Shown piece by piece: positions 33,095 to 40,684 of a DNA stretch of 64,000 nucleotides. The stretch's first letter is position 1, and each line of letters starts with the position of its first letter. A model generated the notes under the pieces. That model did no database searches. It was not told the origin of the DNA and was given only the letters and a program-made list of their open reading frames with translations. A program made the translations under genes and the position numbers. The stretch is from Acidihalobacter_A sp037381185. GTDB taxonomy: Bacteria; Pseudomonadota; Gammaproteobacteria; DSM-5130; Acidihalobacteraceae. The stretch spans positions 62,001 to 126,000 of the forward strand of contig NZ_JARRQY010000012.1 in NCBI RefSeq assembly GCF_037381185.1, given 5' to 3'.

Positions 33095-34042
33095 ATGAAA
33101 ATCACCACGGTCTGCGTGCTGGGCGGCACCGGCTTCGTCGGCCGCCATCTCTGCGCCCGGCTGATCCGCACGGGCTACCGCGTGCGCATTCCCGCCCGCC
33201 GCCGCGAACGCCACCGCGACCTGCTGGTGCTGCCTGGCCTCGAACTGATCGAAGCCGACGTGCACGACCCGCAAGCACTGGCGCAGACCTTCTCCGGCTC
33301 CCAGGCCGTCGTCAACCTGATCGGCATCCTCAACGAGCGCGGCCACCGCGGCCTCGGTTTCCAGCATGCGCACGTCGAGCTGGCACGCAAGGTCGTCGAT
33401 GCCTGCCAGGCGAACGGCGTGCACCGCCTTCTGCACATGAGCGCACTGGGCGCCGACGCCACGGCCGACACCAGCTTCTATCTGCGCAGCAAGGCCGAGG
33501 CCGAGACCCTGGCACATACGCTCTCGGGCCCCGAACTCGCCGTCACCAGCTTCCGTCCCTCCGTCATCTTCGGCCCGGAAGACAGCTTCCTCAACCGCTT
33601 CGCCGGCCTGCTTCGCTCCGTGCCCGGCGTATTCCCCCTGGCCTGCCCCGAAGCACGCTTCCAACCGATCTATGTCGGCGACGTCGCCGACGCCTTCGTC
33701 GAAGCGCTGAACGCTCCCGAAACGCATGGCCGACGCTACGAACTGTGCGGTCCGCGCATCTACACCCTGCGCGAGCTGGTCAGTTATACCGCCCGCCTGC
33801 TCGGATTGCGGCGACTGATCCTCGGCCTGCCCGACTGGGCGGCACGGCTGCAGGCCAACGTCCTCGAATACGCTCCCGGCAAACCGTTCTCGCGTGACAA
33901 CTACCGCTCCCTCCAGCGCGACAGCGTATGCACCGAAGGCACTCCAAGCTGCCCGACATCGCTGGAAGCGATCGCCCCCGCCTACCTCGGCGACGCCGAA
34001 CATCAAAGCCGGATGCAGCGCCTACGCGAATCGGAGCGCTGA
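33095..34042 (+). CDS. NDUFA9-like atypical SDR (NAD(P)-dependent epimerase family)
   Basis: A 315-residue extended short-chain dehydrogenase-like protein of the complex I NDUFA9-related group. The N-terminal Rossmann loop T-V-C-V-L-G-G-T-G-F-V-G-R-H-L binds a dinucleotide, followed by G-Y-R-V-R-I-P-A-R-R. Later landmarks are V-N-L-I-G-I-L-N-E and S-F-R-P-S-V-I-F-G-P-E-D. The catalytic Y-x-x-x-K is not obvious (Y-L-R-S-K-A-E-A-E is in its place), as in relatives with structural or non-classical roles. Bacterial members are often annotated as complex I subunits from sequence alone. It ends one base before cca, so the pair is almost certainly an operon. Confidence 0.8.
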   Translation: MKITTVCVLGGTGFVGRHLCARLIRTGYRVRIPARRRERHRDLLVLPGLELIEADVHDPQALAQTFSGSQAVVNLIGILNERGHRGLGFQHAHVELARKVVDACQANGVHRLLHMSALGADATADTSFYLRSKAEAETLAHTLSGPELAVTSFRPSVIFGPEDSFLNRFAGLLRSVPGVFPLACPEARFQPIYVGDVADAFVEALNAPETHGRRYELCGPRIYTLRELVSYTARLLGLRRLILGLPDWAARLQANVLEYAPGKPFSRDNYRSLQRDSVCTEGTPSCPTSLEAIAPAYLGDAEHQSRMQRLRESER

Positions 34043-34043
34043 G

Positions 34044-35303
34044 ATGAGCGACATGCCGCACGACCGCGACACCGCACAGCCGCCGCCGTCCACCTATCTG
34101 GTCGGCGGCGCGGTGCGCGACCGCCTGCTCGGCCTGCCCGTCACGGAACGCGACTGGGTCGTCGTCGGCAGCACGCCCGAGGAAATGCGCGCACGCGGCT
34201 TTCGCCCCGTCGGCAAGGACTTCCCCGTGTTCCTGCACCCGCAGACCAACGAGGAATACGCGCTCGCCCGCACCGAGCGCAAAACCGCGCCCGGCTACCA
34301 CGGCTTCGCCTTCCACACCGCGCCCGACGTAAGCCTCGAAGACGACCTGCGCCGCCGCGACCTAACCGTCAACGCCATGGCCGAAGCCGCCGACGGCACG
34401 CTCATCGACCCTTACGGCGGGCAAGCCGACCTTGATCAACGCCTACTTCGCCACGTCTCCCCCTCGTTCGCCGAGGACCCGGTACGCATCCTGCGCGTGG
34501 CGCGCTTCGCCGCACGCCTGACGCCGCTCGGCTTCCGCGTCGCCGACGAGACCCTGACGCTGATGCGCAACATGGTCGAGGCGGGCGAAGTCGACGCGCT
34601 GGTTCCCGAGCGCGTATGGCAGGAACTGGTGCGGGCACTGGCCGGCCCCGCGCCGCGCACGTTCATCGAGACATTGCGCGCCTGCGGCGCGCTGGCCCGC
34701 CTGATTCCCGAACTCGACCGCCTGTGGGGCGTACCCCAGGTCGCCAAGTACCACCCGGAAATCGACACCGGCGACCACGTCATGCGCGTGCTCGACCAGG
34801 CCACCCGCCTCTCCCCGGAGCCCAGCATCCGTTTCGCCGCGCTGCTGCACGATCTCGGCAAGGGCACCACCCCGACCGACCTGCTGCCCAGCCACCATGG
34901 GCACGAAGCACGCAGCGAGAAGCTCGTGCTCGAAGTCTGCGCGCGTTTCAAGGCACCCAACGAATTCCGCGACCTGGCGCGCCTGGTCGCGCGCGAACAC
35001 GGCAACATCCATCGCGCGCTGGAGCTGCGCCCTGCCACCGTCCTCAAGCTGCTGGAGGGCACCGACGCCTTCCGCCGCCCGGAACGCTTCGCCGCCGCGC
35101 TGGTCGCCTGCACGGCCGATGCACGCGGACGCCTCGGCCACGAGGAAGACGCCTACCCGCAGGCTGAATACCTGCAACGCGCCCTGCAGTCGGCGCGCGA
35201 AGTGGAGGTGCAACCACTGCTTGAGCGCGGGTTGAAGGGCAAGGCGCTGGCGGAAGCGTTACGGCGCGAACGGGTAGGAGCGATTGCGAAGCTGAAGGGC
35301 TAG
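34044..35303 (+). CDS. cca: CCA tRNA nucleotidyltransferase (multifunctional, HD domain)
   Basis: A 419-residue class II CCA-adding enzyme that builds or repairs the 3' CCA of tRNA. The head has Y-L-V-G-G-A-V-R-D-R-L-L-G, catalytic acidic pair E-R-D-W (Glu in place of the first Asp of E. coli D-R-D-W, a substitution I believe also occurs in other gammaproteobacteria), R-R-D-L-T-V-N-A-M, and the nucleotide-selecting E-D-P-V-R-I-L-R-V-A-R-F. The C-terminal HD phosphohydrolase domain has L-L-H-D-L-G-K-G and S-H-H-G-H-E, typical of the gammaproteobacterial multifunctional form. Start 34044 lies one base after the previous stop; a longer frame would begin inside the upstream gene. Confidence 0.95.
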   Translation: MSDMPHDRDTAQPPPSTYLVGGAVRDRLLGLPVTERDWVVVGSTPEEMRARGFRPVGKDFPVFLHPQTNEEYALARTERKTAPGYHGFAFHTAPDVSLEDDLRRRDLTVNAMAEAADGTLIDPYGGQADLDQRLLRHVSPSFAEDPVRILRVARFAARLTPLGFRVADETLTLMRNMVEAGEVDALVPERVWQELVRALAGPAPRTFIETLRACGALARLIPELDRLWGVPQVAKYHPEIDTGDHVMRVLDQATRLSPEPSIRFAALLHDLGKGTTPTDLLPSHHGHEARSEKLVLEVCARFKAPNEFRDLARLVAREHGNIHRALELRPATVLKLLEGTDAFRRPERFAAALVACTADARGRLGHEEDAYPQAEYLQRALQSAREVEVQPLLERGLKGKALAEALRRERVGAIAKLKG

Positions 35304-35653
35304 GCTGCCTATTACTCAGGCATCCGGATTTTGCCTGTACCTGGCTGGCCATTAATGCGCCTGCCTGCGGGACTTCAAGCGCTCGATTTCCGATCCAATG
35401 GCAAAAACCGCTAGCGGCCGGCGTGGAATGACGGATATCTGTTGAGCCACTCTTCCGCTGTCGCCCCCAAGCCGCCACTCGCGAGAATAATTTGCAATGT
35501 CCCTTGTCGGGGTAGAACCCGGCGCCCTGCGGTTGGGAAAGGCTCGATGAAACCGCATGCCTCGAACACGTTACCAGGTGGGATGCAGGCGACCGTCTAG
35601 TAGATGTGCCGGTGGAACCGCTGTAGATCCCAATCTCACCTGCCCGCCTCAAA
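35304..35653. other. intergenic region at the left edge of the accessory patch
   Basis: Composition shifts to more A+T than cca. No intact gene is visible. The minus strand can be read as a short fragment ending in L-A-S-G-G-L-G-A-T-A-E-E-W-L-N-R-Y-P, which has only a vague DUF433-like flavour and was not called. The region may be a scar from past insertions. Confidence 0.35.
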
Positions 35654-35730
35654 TTATACTCACAAAAATGAAAATTTGAGTATAAACGCTCAAGTGCAGC
35701 TATACTCACGAATTCGCAAACGTGAGTATA
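35654..35730 (+). promoter_or_regulatory. two tandem 30-bp operator palindromes with promoter
   Basis: TATACTCA-N14-TGAGTATA occurs twice, at 35655-35684 and 35701-35730. Both copies have the same 14-bp spacing, and their equivalent positions are exactly 46 bp apart. The first copy extends one more pair on each side. A promoter can be drawn through them: TTGAGT at 35676-35681 as -35 and TATACT at 35701-35706 as -10 (19 bp apart). The second palindrome ends three bases before the ATG at 35734. A DNA-binding protein here would block both the promoter and translation start region. Confidence 0.75.
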
Positions 35731-35733
35731 AAG

Positions 35734-36771
35734 ATGATCGAACGACAATCATTCCGCAACCAAACGCTTTACGCCGATCTCCTGCAGGAAGCCGTTGCCG
35801 ACACCTTGCCGGCTGGCGTCGGAATGAGCTTCACGCATAAGACGATCAATGATCGCAGGTATTGGTATCTCAGCGTTGCAATCGGCAAGCGCAGAATCCA
35901 GACGTATCTTGGTCCGGACAGCGATGAATTGCAGGAACAGATCAAGCTACACCGGGAGAAATGGTCTCAAGCAGAGAAACCTCTGCGAGCAAGAGCACTT
36001 CTCGTAGCACATCTGATCAAGTCGGGCGCCACACCAACGCCGCCAGGCGTTACGTCGATCCTCTCGTTGCTCGCGGACGGAGGAGTCTTCCTCGCCGGTG
36101 GCGTCGTAATCGGATCCATTGCATTCGCGGCATATGCGAACATGCTTGGAGTGCAATGGACCCACGGTTCCATGCAAACCCAGGATATCGACACAGCTAC
36201 GGATCATGTAGCCGTTGCGGTACAACCTGATGGCATCCTCCTGGAGGAAGTGTTAGCCAAATCAGATTTGAAATTCACCCCGATTCCAGCGCTAACGCCA
36301 GAGGCTCCCAACACCGGTTTTTCAAGCGGACCCGGCGGGATCCACGTGGACGTGCTGACTCCGATGCGAGGTAAAGAATCTAGCCGCCCTATTTTTTTAA
36401 AGCGATTAGGAGTCCATGCAGAACCCCTGCGCTTCCTCGACTATCTTCTTGAGGACAATCAGCAGTGCGTGCTCTTGGCAAGATCAGGCATCCTGGTGCA
36501 TGTTCCCAGTCCCGCTAGATATGCCTTACACAAACTTGTGGTAGCCGAACGGCGCCCGACAACATGGGCCACCAAAGCACGCAAGGATATTGATCAAGCC
36601 GCACAGATTATCCAGGTGTTGGCCGAGGATAGGCCAGGGGACCTGATCTCGGCACTTGAGGCGGCAAAAAATTATCATAAGAAGTTCTACCAGACCCTCG
36701 AAAAGGGAATGGAGCGGCTTCCCAGCCTTCAGAACATTTCGCTATCAGAGCTTATGGAATTGGTGAGTTAG
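35734..36771 (+). CDS. GSU2403-type nucleotidyltransferase-fold protein
   Basis: A 345-residue protein resembling the GSU2403/NTP_transf_8 family. The nucleotidyltransferase core starts with G-G-V-F-L-A-G-G-V-V-I-G-S-I-A-F (about 112-127), followed by the acidic signature Q-D-I-D-T-A, then a helical C-terminal half with K-A-R-K-D-I-D-Q-A-A. It resembles AbiEii-like toxin folds, but no substrate is known and no antitoxin partner is adjacent. The start at 35734 follows a palindromic operator directly and has no clear Shine-Dalgarno; GTG 35722 lies inside the palindrome. The stop codon abuts the MITE-like element at 36772, so the C-terminus may have been set by the insertion. AT-richer than the core genes. 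Confidence 0.75.
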   Translation: MIERQSFRNQTLYADLLQEAVADTLPAGVGMSFTHKTINDRRYWYLSVAIGKRRIQTYLGPDSDELQEQIKLHREKWSQAEKPLRARALLVAHLIKSGATPTPPGVTSILSLLADGGVFLAGGVVIGSIAFAAYANMLGVQWTHGSMQTQDIDTATDHVAVAVQPDGILLEEVLAKSDLKFTPIPALTPEAPNTGFSSGPGGIHVDVLTPMRGKESSRPIFLKRLGVHAEPLRFLDYLLEDNQQCVLLARSGILVHVPSPARYALHKLVVAERRPTTWATKARKDIDQAAQIIQVLAEDRPGDLISALEAAKNYHKKFYQTLEKGMERLPSLQNISLSELMELVS

Positions 36772-36973
36772 CAGGCTGTTGTTGTCGCTCAGGCGAGTGC
36801 GAGAGAAGGAAGAATCGGTCGAAAAATCCTTCCGGAAAGTATTTTCGCGGTAGCCGCGCAGCGGGCAGGCATAAGGACGTGCCTGCCAAAAAGCGCAGTT
36901 TACAGAGTGCAAATGAGCACAAGAGCCCGATTCTGACGCGCTATCGCGCCGCATGAGCGACAACAACAGCCTG
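36772..36973. mobile_element. MITE-like element, 202 bp, 20-bp perfect inverted ends
   Basis: The ends are CAGGCTGTTGTTGTCGCTCA (36772-36791) and its exact complement (36954-36973). The interior has no ORF but a hairpin (GGCAGGCA / TGCCTGCC around 36866-36889). It starts at the first base after the nucleotidyltransferase stop codon. A decayed, shortened copy in the opposite orientation lies at 30606-30746, which shows the unit is dispersed. Size, perfect ends and lack of coding potential fit a non-autonomous transposable element. No clear target duplication was found. Confidence 0.8.
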
Positions 36974-37023
36974 TTGAACGACATGGCGGCGATGTTGTTG
37001 TGAAATACCTATCAGGACTCTTC

Positions 37024-37065
37024 CTGATGTGGCTGACGGGGCGTCTGGCCCCGGACTTCAAGATG
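37024..37065 (+). pseudogene. tiny IS1182-type transposase relic
   Basis: The plus strand reads L-M-W-L-T-G-R-L-A-P-D-F-K, matching the conserved E-L-M-W-L-T-G-x-L-x-P-D-x-K-T segment of IS1182-family transposases; the relic at 39.5-40.3 kb carries E-L-M-W-L-T-G-C-L-M-P-D-H-K. Only about 14 codons remain, ending next to the MFS gene stop. Confidence 0.55.
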
Positions 37066-37067
37066 AT

Positions 37068-38441
37068 TCAGCGCTCTTCTGGCGACTTTGGGAGTTGCTT
37101 CGATGGAAAAGCGAAGAGCCACAGATAAAGAGCGGAGCCGACGAAAGACAAAATGAGCCACGACGCATGCCGCAAAGAAAGGCTCGACGAGTATCCGCTA
37201 ATCAAGAATGTGCCGAAAATCGCGACGCCAAGCGCGGCCCCGACTTGCCGACTCGCATTCTGGATACTGGCGGTGACCCCGGTCTGCCGGGGCTCTACGC
37301 TGCTCATCAGCACGACGGTTGTCGCAGGGGTGATCGCGCCGGCAGCCAAGCCGATCACGGGAAAGGCCACAGCGAGGCTGAAATAGTCAGTCCCGGCTCC
37401 TAATCCCTGTATGTAGAAGAAGCCGGCGCCGTAAAGAAGAAGACAGAACAGCACCGTGTTCCGCTCGCCAAGCCACGCGATGGTTCGGCTTGCCATAAGG
37501 CTGCCGACACCTACAGCGATTGTTAGAGGGAGCAAGGCGAAGCCGGTTTCCAACGGCGAATAGTCGAAGGAGCGCTGCAGTATCAAACTGAGCAGGAAAA
37601 AGAGACCGTAGAAAGTGAGCGCCGAAATGAATGTAACGTAGACACCCCCCAGAAAATGCCGCTTCACGAATAGTTGTGGAGGGAACATAGGGGTATGACG
37701 ACTCTTTTCCACGAAGGGCAGCAGGATCCAAAACACAACCGCGGTCGTCAGGAGAGCCAGACTCCGCCATGAAACCCACCCAAAGGACGGGGCGTCTATG
37801 AGTAATACGATGGTAGATCCGACCGCCACGACAGTGATGATCAGCCCAATGAGATCGAAGGGTACGTGCGAGCTGATTTTGGCAGGCGAATCGATGCGTT
37901 GGATCAATACAAGCCCCGCCAGAATGAAGGGCAAATTGACGATGAAGACACTCCTCCAGCCGAAATAGTGGATTAACAATCCTCCAAGAAGTGGCCCTGA
38001 TGCCATGGCGATTCCGCCGAATCCCGCCCATAGACCGATCGCCCGGGATCGCTCTGCGGGTTCAGGGAAACCAAGCGAAATCAGTGCGAGTGAATTGGGT
38101 ACAAGAAGTGCGGCACCAACGCCTTGTATCGCACGAAACGCGATGAGAGCACTGATGGAGGGCGCCAGGCCGCACAGCAGAGAACCCAGACCGAAGAGCG
38201 TTAAACCAATGGAATAACTGCGGCGAGGACTGTATCGGTCACCGAGATACCCTCCAAACAGAAGCAGACTACCGAAGACCAGGGTATAGGCACTAATGAT
38301 CCATTGGAGGCTGCCAATTTCGCTGGGGAATGCACGTGAAAGCGCTTCAAGCGCGACATTAACGATTGAGATATCGAGAATGACGATCACATAACTGGGT
38401 AGTGTTGCGAGCAGGATTCCGGTTTGAGTCTTTTGCTTCAT
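37068..38441 (-). CDS. MFS drug efflux transporter, DHA2 (EmrB/QacA) type
   Basis: A 457-residue inner-membrane protein with 13-14 predicted helices, the DHA2 pattern. It begins with I-L-D-I-S-I-V-N-V-A-L, the family's motif D1 (D-x-t-i-v-N-v-A-l). G-G-Y-L-G-D-R-Y-S-P-R-R fits motif A, and R-A-I-Q-G-V-G-A-A fits motif B (R-x-x-Q-G-x-G-a-a). Such pumps use the proton gradient to expel drugs, dyes or antibiotics. Codon use and base composition are more A+T-rich than the chromosomal genes, consistent with transfer. It follows the SnoaL-like gene by 3 bases in an operon. The 3' end abuts an IS1182 relic. Substrate unknown. Confidence 0.88.
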   Translation of the reverse strand: MKQKTQTGILLATLPSYVIVILDISIVNVALEALSRAFPSEIGSLQWIISAYTLVFGSLLLFGGYLGDRYSPRRSYSIGLTLFGLGSLLCGLAPSISALIAFRAIQGVGAALLVPNSLALISLGFPEPAERSRAIGLWAGFGGIAMASGPLLGGLLIHYFGWRSVFIVNLPFILAGLVLIQRIDSPAKISSHVPFDLIGLIITVVAVGSTIVLLIDAPSFGWVSWRSLALLTTAVVFWILLPFVEKSRHTPMFPPQLFVKRHFLGGVYVTFISALTFYGLFFLLSLILQRSFDYSPLETGFALLPLTIAVGVGSLMASRTIAWLGERNTVLFCLLLYGAGFFYIQGLGAGTDYFSLAVAFPVIGLAAGAITPATTVVLMSSVEPRQTGVTASIQNASRQVGAALGVAIFGTFLISGYSSSLSLRHASWLILSFVGSALYLWLFAFPSKQLPKSPEER

Positions 38442-38444
38442 CGT

Positions 38445-38821
38445 CTAACTTCCAACCTTGCCGTTTGAAGCGATATAGAGGGCCTCGATTTCGGAAATGC
38501 GGGCCTCTAGTAAGTTCTCGGTTTCGCGCCAAGCCGGCAATTCCGCTGGCAGCCGCTTATGCCATGCGATGATTGCCCGGTAATTGTCACCGCCGGTAAA
38601 ATTGCCCCCCTGGGCGAAGAATGATCGTATTGCCGAGCGTCCGCGCAATATTCCTGAATGGACCCCTGCGTTGGCAAACAGGACCAGCGGACTTTCCAAA
38701 ACCGCGTCGTTGCTGTAAAGCGACATGAGCCTATCTAAATCGCGGGAAATGACCGCATCATGCCAATCGCGAAAAATTCGCTCGTTGTCGGATATCGCTG
38801 CTTTGCTGTACGTTCTTCCAT
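38445..38821 (-). pseudogene. SnoaL-like (NTF2-fold) gene with 5' frameshift
   Basis: A well-placed GGAG six bases before ATG 38821 begins a frame that is lost at once. From about 38815 the homologous sequence continues in a different frame: R-T-Y-S-K-A-A-I-S-D-N-E-R-I-F-R-D-W-H-D, then A-V-I-S-R-D-L-D-R-L-M-S-L-Y-S-N-D-A-V-L-E-S-P, and so on to the stop at 38445. This resembles SnoaL-like NTF2-fold proteins (about 125 residues if intact). That frame has no ATG, GTG or TTG upstream before a stop, so one base appears missing right after the start codon. The residual ORF (93 codons from ATG 38726) would be a truncated fold. Real mutation or sequencing error cannot be told apart. Confidence 0.6.
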
Positions 38822-39041
38822 CACTGTCTCCGGGTGTTAATCGTACCGACGGTTGTGTGAACTACTTGGAATTTTACGGGCGCCGAGATTACAGCCATTG
38901 CGGTGAGACTCTACCGATATCCTGGCGCTAGTAGTTCGTCTGTGAGACGAAATATGGCGACATGGCGATTCGAATTTTTTGGCTGAACCCAAGATGGGTT
39001 CTTGATGATCAGGCCGTGGCGATAGGTATGTGGATTCGTCC

Positions 39042-39495
39042 TAGGGCCTGTTCACACGAGAGTATCGACGATGCGTGCGAAGTGGATGAAGAAGGTGAAA
39101 ACGACGTCGAGCTTGTCGAACCGCGAGAAAATGCGTCGGAAGCCTTTGAGTCGTCGGAATAACCGCTCGACTTCTTTGCGTTTTTTGTAGAGCTCGAGAT
39201 CGTATTCCCAGGGCGTGAGGCGATTTCGTTTGGGTGGCACCACGGGTTGCACACCAAGCTCAAGGGCGAGTTGGCAGGTCTCGTCGCCCTCATCGGCCCA
39301 GCCCATGATGACCGAGGCTTCTTCCCAGCTGCAGTGTTCCAGGCTTTTGAGCAGCTTTCTGTCTTCAGGTGCATCCCCAGCCTGTCCGGGCGATAGCCGA
39401 AACGCTACAGCTCGATCGGCTCCGGCGGCAACCAAGTGAATCTTGGTCGTCCATCCGGCTCGGGACTTGACGATAGATTTAGGACCGTGCCCTGG
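39042..39495 (-). mobile_element. IS5-type transposase, 3' fragment with terminal repeat
   Basis: The minus strand encodes the C-terminal half of an IS5-family (IS427-like) DDE transposase: K-S-I-V-K-S-R-A-G-W-T-T-K-I-H-L-V-A-A-G, then A-D-E-G-D-E-T-C with the second catalytic region, and Y-K-K-R-K-E-V-E-R-L-F-R-R-L-K-G-F-R-R-I with the catalytic Glu. The stop codon at 39052-39054 lies inside the presumed terminal repeat (TAGGGCCTGTTCACAC from 39042). The N-terminal half is absent; the frame joins IS1182-type sequence near 39495, so this is a chimera of two broken elements and not functional. Confidence 0.75.
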
Positions 39496-40295
39496 GTGGT
39501 CACCTCATGGGCGACGATCAGGTGGTGTTGGGTATCGCCCCCCGTCTGGACGTTGTAACCGACGATCCCTGTACCACGACTCTTCATCTAGCAGGCATCG
39601 GGATCGGCCTGCGAGAGCTGGCCATAGGGGCTTTCATTAAGTTCGGTCTCGATGGCCTGCAACTGTTTCATCTGTGACTTGAGCGCCGAGATCGTGTCCT
39701 GAAGGCGACTGGACTGCGCTTTGGCAACCTCATCTTACTGACGGTCGGCCGTGCCCAGATCCACCAGTAGCGCTGGATGCTCCGCTCGATCGCTTCCATC
39801 CGGCGCTTGAGCTTGACCCGGGTGAAGTTCTTATCCCCGTTGTTCACTAGCCTTGAACTTGCTCCCACCAATGGCCACCAGGGCCTCGGAGAAAAAACCC
39901 AGCTGTCGGCACAGGTACACGAACTGACGGCAGACGTTGCCGATGGCCTGCCCATGCTCCTGGCGGAACCGGGCAATGGTCTTGTGATCGGGCATCAGAC
40001 AGCCCGTCAGCCACATCAGCTCGACGTTACGCTGTGCCTCACGCTCAAGACGACGCGAGGATTGCACCCGATTGAGATACCCATAGATGTAAAGCTTGAG
40101 AGGAACGGCCAGATGATAGACCGGGCGCCCCGTCACGGCTGGATCAACGCCGGCAAAGCCCAGAGCACCCAGATCCAGTTCATCAACGAACACATCGACC
40201 ACGCGAACCGGCTTGGCATCGGTCACGTAATCGTCCAGAGTCTCTGGAAACAACACGCTTTGCGTACGGCTCTGCCCCTCAATGAATCGCTTCAT
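39496..40295 (-). pseudogene. IS1182-family transposase, frameshifted and truncated
   Basis: The N-terminal part is intact from ATG 40295 (M-K-R-F-I-E-G-Q-S-R-T-Q) through D-E-L-D-L-G-A-L-G-F and E-L-M-W-L-T-G-C-L-M-P-D-H-K-T-I to G-G-S-K-F-K-A. Near 39835 the frame shifts to N-N-G-D-K-N-F-T-R-V-K-L-K-R-R-M-E. Another shift follows near 39740, and an in-frame TAG (39589-39591) breaks D-P-D-A-C / M-K-S-R-G-T-G-I-V-G-Y-N-V-Q. The sequence ends after L-I-V-A-H-E-V-T, where it meets the IS5 fragment. The left end of the element probably lies near 40330-40370 (TTTTGACACAGCC). Dead element. Confidence 0.75.
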
Positions 40296-40436
40296 GATGC
40301 CGCTGCGTATTGGCTTAATAATTAGATCAACCAGGGGCTACTTGGTTCGCGTTTTGACACAGCCTCGGCCGTCTCCGGCCACCTGATCCGCAATTCCTGG
40401 GCAAAAGGCAAGATCAGGCCTCGTGATTCGTGCGTG

Positions 40437-40551
40437 TGGTTTCTGTTGGCTCTGCGCTGGATTCTGTTCCCATTGTTGGCGTCAACGCTGGTTTCGGGCG
40501 CGAACCAGCGTTTCCAGTTTCCATCCTACTTGGATGACGCGCCCGAAACAG
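40437..40551. repeat. palindromic intergenic repeat, copy 2 (single unit)
   Basis: Between the IS relic and the ABC permease gene lies one unit of the family at 24441 and 47777. It begins GGTTTCTGTTGGC (40438), continues with GGTTTCGGGCGCGA (40490-40503) and CAGCGTTTCCAGT, and ends with GACGCGCCCGAAAC (40536-40549). The inverted ends pair with each other over TTTCGGGCGCG. The second, inverted unit of the other copies is absent. It occupies the place where the permease's missing N-terminal coding region would be expected. Confidence 0.75.
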
Positions 40552-40684
40552 GGCACCACAGCCCCCAACGTCCAAACGAATGCTCAACCGACGCAATGCC
40601 CCCCCTGAAACTTCCCACGCTTGCCCCTGTCATAACAGCGCGCTTATAACGTGCCCTGCTTCCCAGCAACGAGCTGCTCCGCCC

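Noticed and set aside
35304..35653. Minus-strand fragment with a vague DUF433-like ending (A-S-G-G-L-G-A-T-A-E-E-W-L-N-R-Y-P)
   Set aside because: Only a short stretch looks similar, with no start codon context and no partner toxin. Too weak to call a pseudogene.
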